From: Alopecurus myosuroides | Taxonomy: Eukaryota; Streptophyta; Magnoliopsida; Poales; Poaceae | NCBI GenBank assembly: GCA_028641055.1 | Contig: CM054057.1 | Coordinates: 326,746,941-326,810,940 of the forward strand | DNA: 64,000 bases | Direction of reading: 5' to 3' | Made by a program: the position numbers and the translations under genes | Shown: piece after piece, positions 62,039-64,000 of the stretch | Position numbering within the stretch: position 1 is the stretch's first letter | Layout of the letters: each line of letters starts with the position of its first letter | Notes under the pieces: model-generated | Told to the model about the DNA's origin: nothing | What the model saw: the letters and a program-made list of their open reading frames with translations, nothing else | Database searches by the model: none

Positions 62039-62422
62039 TACTAGTTTAGTTAGTTAGCAAGCAACTTAGCTGCAATTTTTCTGTACATCTAGCTGGCTTG
62101 CTTAATTAGTCTAACAGCATTCTCTCTCTTTTTATCCCCTTCTTTCTGCGAGAGCTGTTCTGAAATCTGAAATGGCTGCTACTCTGAACCTGAACTTTGC
62201 TGCATGTATATGCTGCAACTGGATGTGTTGAAGCGTTAATGCAGTCGACTTGTCGAGCGAGCGCGCATGCAGAATCAAACCAAAGCAAAGCAAGCAACCT
62301 AACCAACCAATGGTATTGATGGATGGGATTTGCAGGCAGGAATGCATTAATTAACGAGGACGAAGAATAGACAGGGATTGGAGTCTTGAAGATGCACGAG
62401 AGCGTTATAGAGGAGTACTGAC

Positions 62423-62627
62423 CGGTGCAGAGGACGACGATCCAGACGTAGATGAAGCTGCCGTAGGGGATGCCCGGGTTGGCCGCCTTCCTCCGGTCCA
62501 CCGCGCACCCGGGGCAGCCTTCCACGTAGTACGGCGCGCCGCCGGACTTCTTGGCCAGCAATGGCACCGACGACTCTGCTGCCTCCTCCTCCTGCCACCG
62601 CCGCCCATCGTGATCTTGATCCGCCAT
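62423..62627 (-). pseudogene. ZIFL copy 3: orphan exon 1
   Basis: The frame from ATG 62627 encodes 68 residues plus one base: an acidic start (MADQDHDGRRWQEEEAAESS), an acidic dileucine motif (ESSVPLL), CPGC at 38-41 and GIPYGSFIYVWIVVLCTG, the start of helix 1. It ends in a good donor (G^GTCAGT) in the same phase as exon 1 of copies 1 and 2. No exon 2-17 follows within the 5.7 kb before copy 2, so it is a truncated duplicate. Because the phase fits, it could also splice to exon 2 of copy 2 (55926) as an alternative first exon. Exon sequence shows no damage. I call it a partial gene, with coding use undecided. Confidence 0.7.
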
Positions 62628-62724
62628 ATCGACGATGGGCCGTAGAGTGCAGGGAGATCGCTGCTGCTGCTGCGGTCTGTGTATACCAGGGATGGGAGGT
62701 GGGTAGCTGCTTAATTAGGCTATA

Positions 62725-62757
62725 TTATATATGTAATGAATCGAATGGAACACGTGG
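62725..62757 (-). promoter_or_regulatory. Putative promoter of ZIFL copy 3 exon 1
   Basis: A minus-strand TATATAA is at 62725-62731, about 100 bp upstream of the ATG. CACGTGG is at 62751-62757, 20 bp further upstream. The order and spacing resemble those at the other two copies. Confidence 0.45.
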
Positions 62758-62939
62758 TTGAGATGGCTGAGATTTGCACATTGATCTCGGTCGCTTCCGT
62801 AGCGATCAAGTCGCCCTCTGCCCGGCGGCCCACCAGATGTATTACGGAGAAGAAACAAAATCGAAATCGACCGGTATATGATGTACGCACACATACGTGT
62901 TTCAATTATAAAATAAATATCCAATTACAAATCATCTAA

Positions 62940-63740
62940 GCATAAACTTATGCAAAAACTAGCACATGTATCTCTCCTCCGACACCACCGAAGCAGCCAC
63001 CAAAGAAAAGAATAACATAGATCACCTCTTCACTCGAACTTGACGCGCCTTCATCGATGATCTACAACTTTACGAACCTCCAAACTAGTTTGACAGAAGC
63101 ATAACCATTGTCGTTGAACGAATCAGACCGAGACAACATGCCCCCGGACACGCCATCGAACTTCAGAGCTGACACTCCGCATGACGACGACGACGTCGGA
63201 GGAGGAAACCAGAACTGACAACCTCCAACTACACACCCATCACGAGATGCATCATCTTTCAGCTGTCGCCTGCCCAGACAACAGTGTGCGCACACTCCTG
63301 AACGACACATCCTTCCCGCTCCGCCATGACGTTGGAGACAACTCCGCAGCAATGGGGACAAAGCAGAAGGAGAGACACAGCTGATGGAGTCACTGTCGCC
63401 GCCTCGCCGACACCATCCATGAACCCTAACTCCTCTGATCTAATGATCGACAAACACACGATGTCATTAACTCTAAGACGCCACCATAAAAGACACAGTC
63501 GGTGTGCGAGTGGAGTTGAGGCAGATGTATTTGTCCGCGCGTCCCTCCCACCACCCATACAGTTATACGGTGCACCACGACACATAAATCCAAAACCTAA
63601 CTACAGAGCGGAGGAACGGGCCCCCTCCCTCATGTAGTCGAAGCAGCCGTCAGAGCAAGAGGGGACCAGCGCCGGGGCTGGTGGAGATCGGAGGAAGACG
63701 ATCGCCTCCCTATTCGTCTGGTTCCTGGTACGGCTAGGGT
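62940..63740. repeat. Repeat-like GC-rich DNA, unclassified
   Basis: The composition ('accaccgaagcagccaccaa' near 62985, 'cgacgacgacgtcggaggag' near 63184, 'agatcggaggaagacgatcg' near 63686) resembles dispersed Triticeae transposon DNA, but I cannot assign a superfamily or ends. Overlapping ORFs on both strands (63062-63361, 63181-63384, 63259-63585, 63326-63637) have no domain. Confidence 0.3.
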
Positions 63741-64000
63741 AAGAAAACGTCCTTGGACGTACATGTGATGCTTTGGACCTTGTATAAAAAGAGTAATGCT
63801 ACACTTACGCGAAATATTCAGGCCACGCTTGAATTATTGTTTAATTTTCCAGCCCCTATAGATTTACGGAGCCGTTTCCTTGTGCACGCCGCACCGGCAG
63901 GATATAATCCGGACCTCAGCAGGTCCGTGAAATTTCACGCGCGCGCCAGGCAGTATATGGGCGATAGAAAATACGGACCACCAAAAGAAAACAACAATCC
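63741..64000. other. Window end, no feature seen
   Basis: I see no coding or terminal-repeat signal in this stretch. Confidence 0.3.

Noticed and set aside
57160..62400. Search for exons 2-17 of ZIFL copy 3
   Set aside because: No sequence matching the conserved exon 2, the WGxxxDRxGRK exon or the terminal exon was found; only transposon DNA and unassigned intergenic DNA.
63062..63637. Overlapping ORFs of 67-108 codons near the window end
   Set aside because: They overlap on both strands in repeat-like DNA without a domain or splice context.

Overview
The window looks like Triticeae grass nuclear DNA (wheat, barley, Aegilops or a close relative; species not decidable from sequence alone). 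The reasons are nested Ty3/gypsy LTRs of the TGATACGTC type, a BARE/WIS/Angela-like copia LTR fragment, a grass Helitron, Stowaway and Tourist-like MITEs, and intron-rich genes. Retrotransposon family names are from memory and tentative; ends, target-site duplications (TSDs), primer-binding sites (PBSs) and splice sites were read directly.

Bases 1-37917 are almost entirely nested transposable elements. From the left: the 3' internal part and 3' LTR of a gypsy element (1-10365), interrupted by a 6.25-kb solo LTR with a perfect 5-bp TSD (804-7052); the internal part and 3' LTR of a second, non-autonomous gypsy element with a decayed ORF (10366-14256); minus-strand LTR and gag remnants (14257-18760); a copia LTR stub (18810-19041); then a minus-strand element with about 4.7-kb LTRs that encodes only a broken gag (19042 onward). 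The 5' LTR of that element is interrupted by a 3-kb Helitron carrying a UDP-glycosyltransferase fragment (26003-29033) and cut by the 5' half of another gypsy element (30329-32611). A diverged relative of the gag-only element supplies the last 5' LTR (33335-37917), which ends 179 bp from the stop codon of the first gene.

Bases 38097-62627 form a gene island on the minus strand: a tandem cluster of ZIFL (zinc-induced facilitator-like) major-facilitator transporters, the family that includes the phytosiderophore exporters TOM1-3 and vacuolar nicotianamine/zinc transporters. Two copies are complete 17-exon genes (481 and 492 residues) with open frames and usable splice sites throughout. A third copy is represented only by exon 1 with its own promoter-like region. 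All three starts have a G-box-type CACGTG upstream of a TATA box; two of them have CACGTGG, the reported IRO2 site.

The intergenic DNA holds a duplicated promoter-side block, several MITEs, a dead PIF/Harbinger transposase gene, and two TIR elements that start after TTA. One of these carries an intact 169-codon unknown ORF with a polyadenylation signal; the other carries a broken B3-like gene fragment and has split a Stowaway element. The last 1.4 kb shows only repeat-like sequence. The likely working genes are the two ZIFL transporters, and possibly the 169-residue captured ORF.
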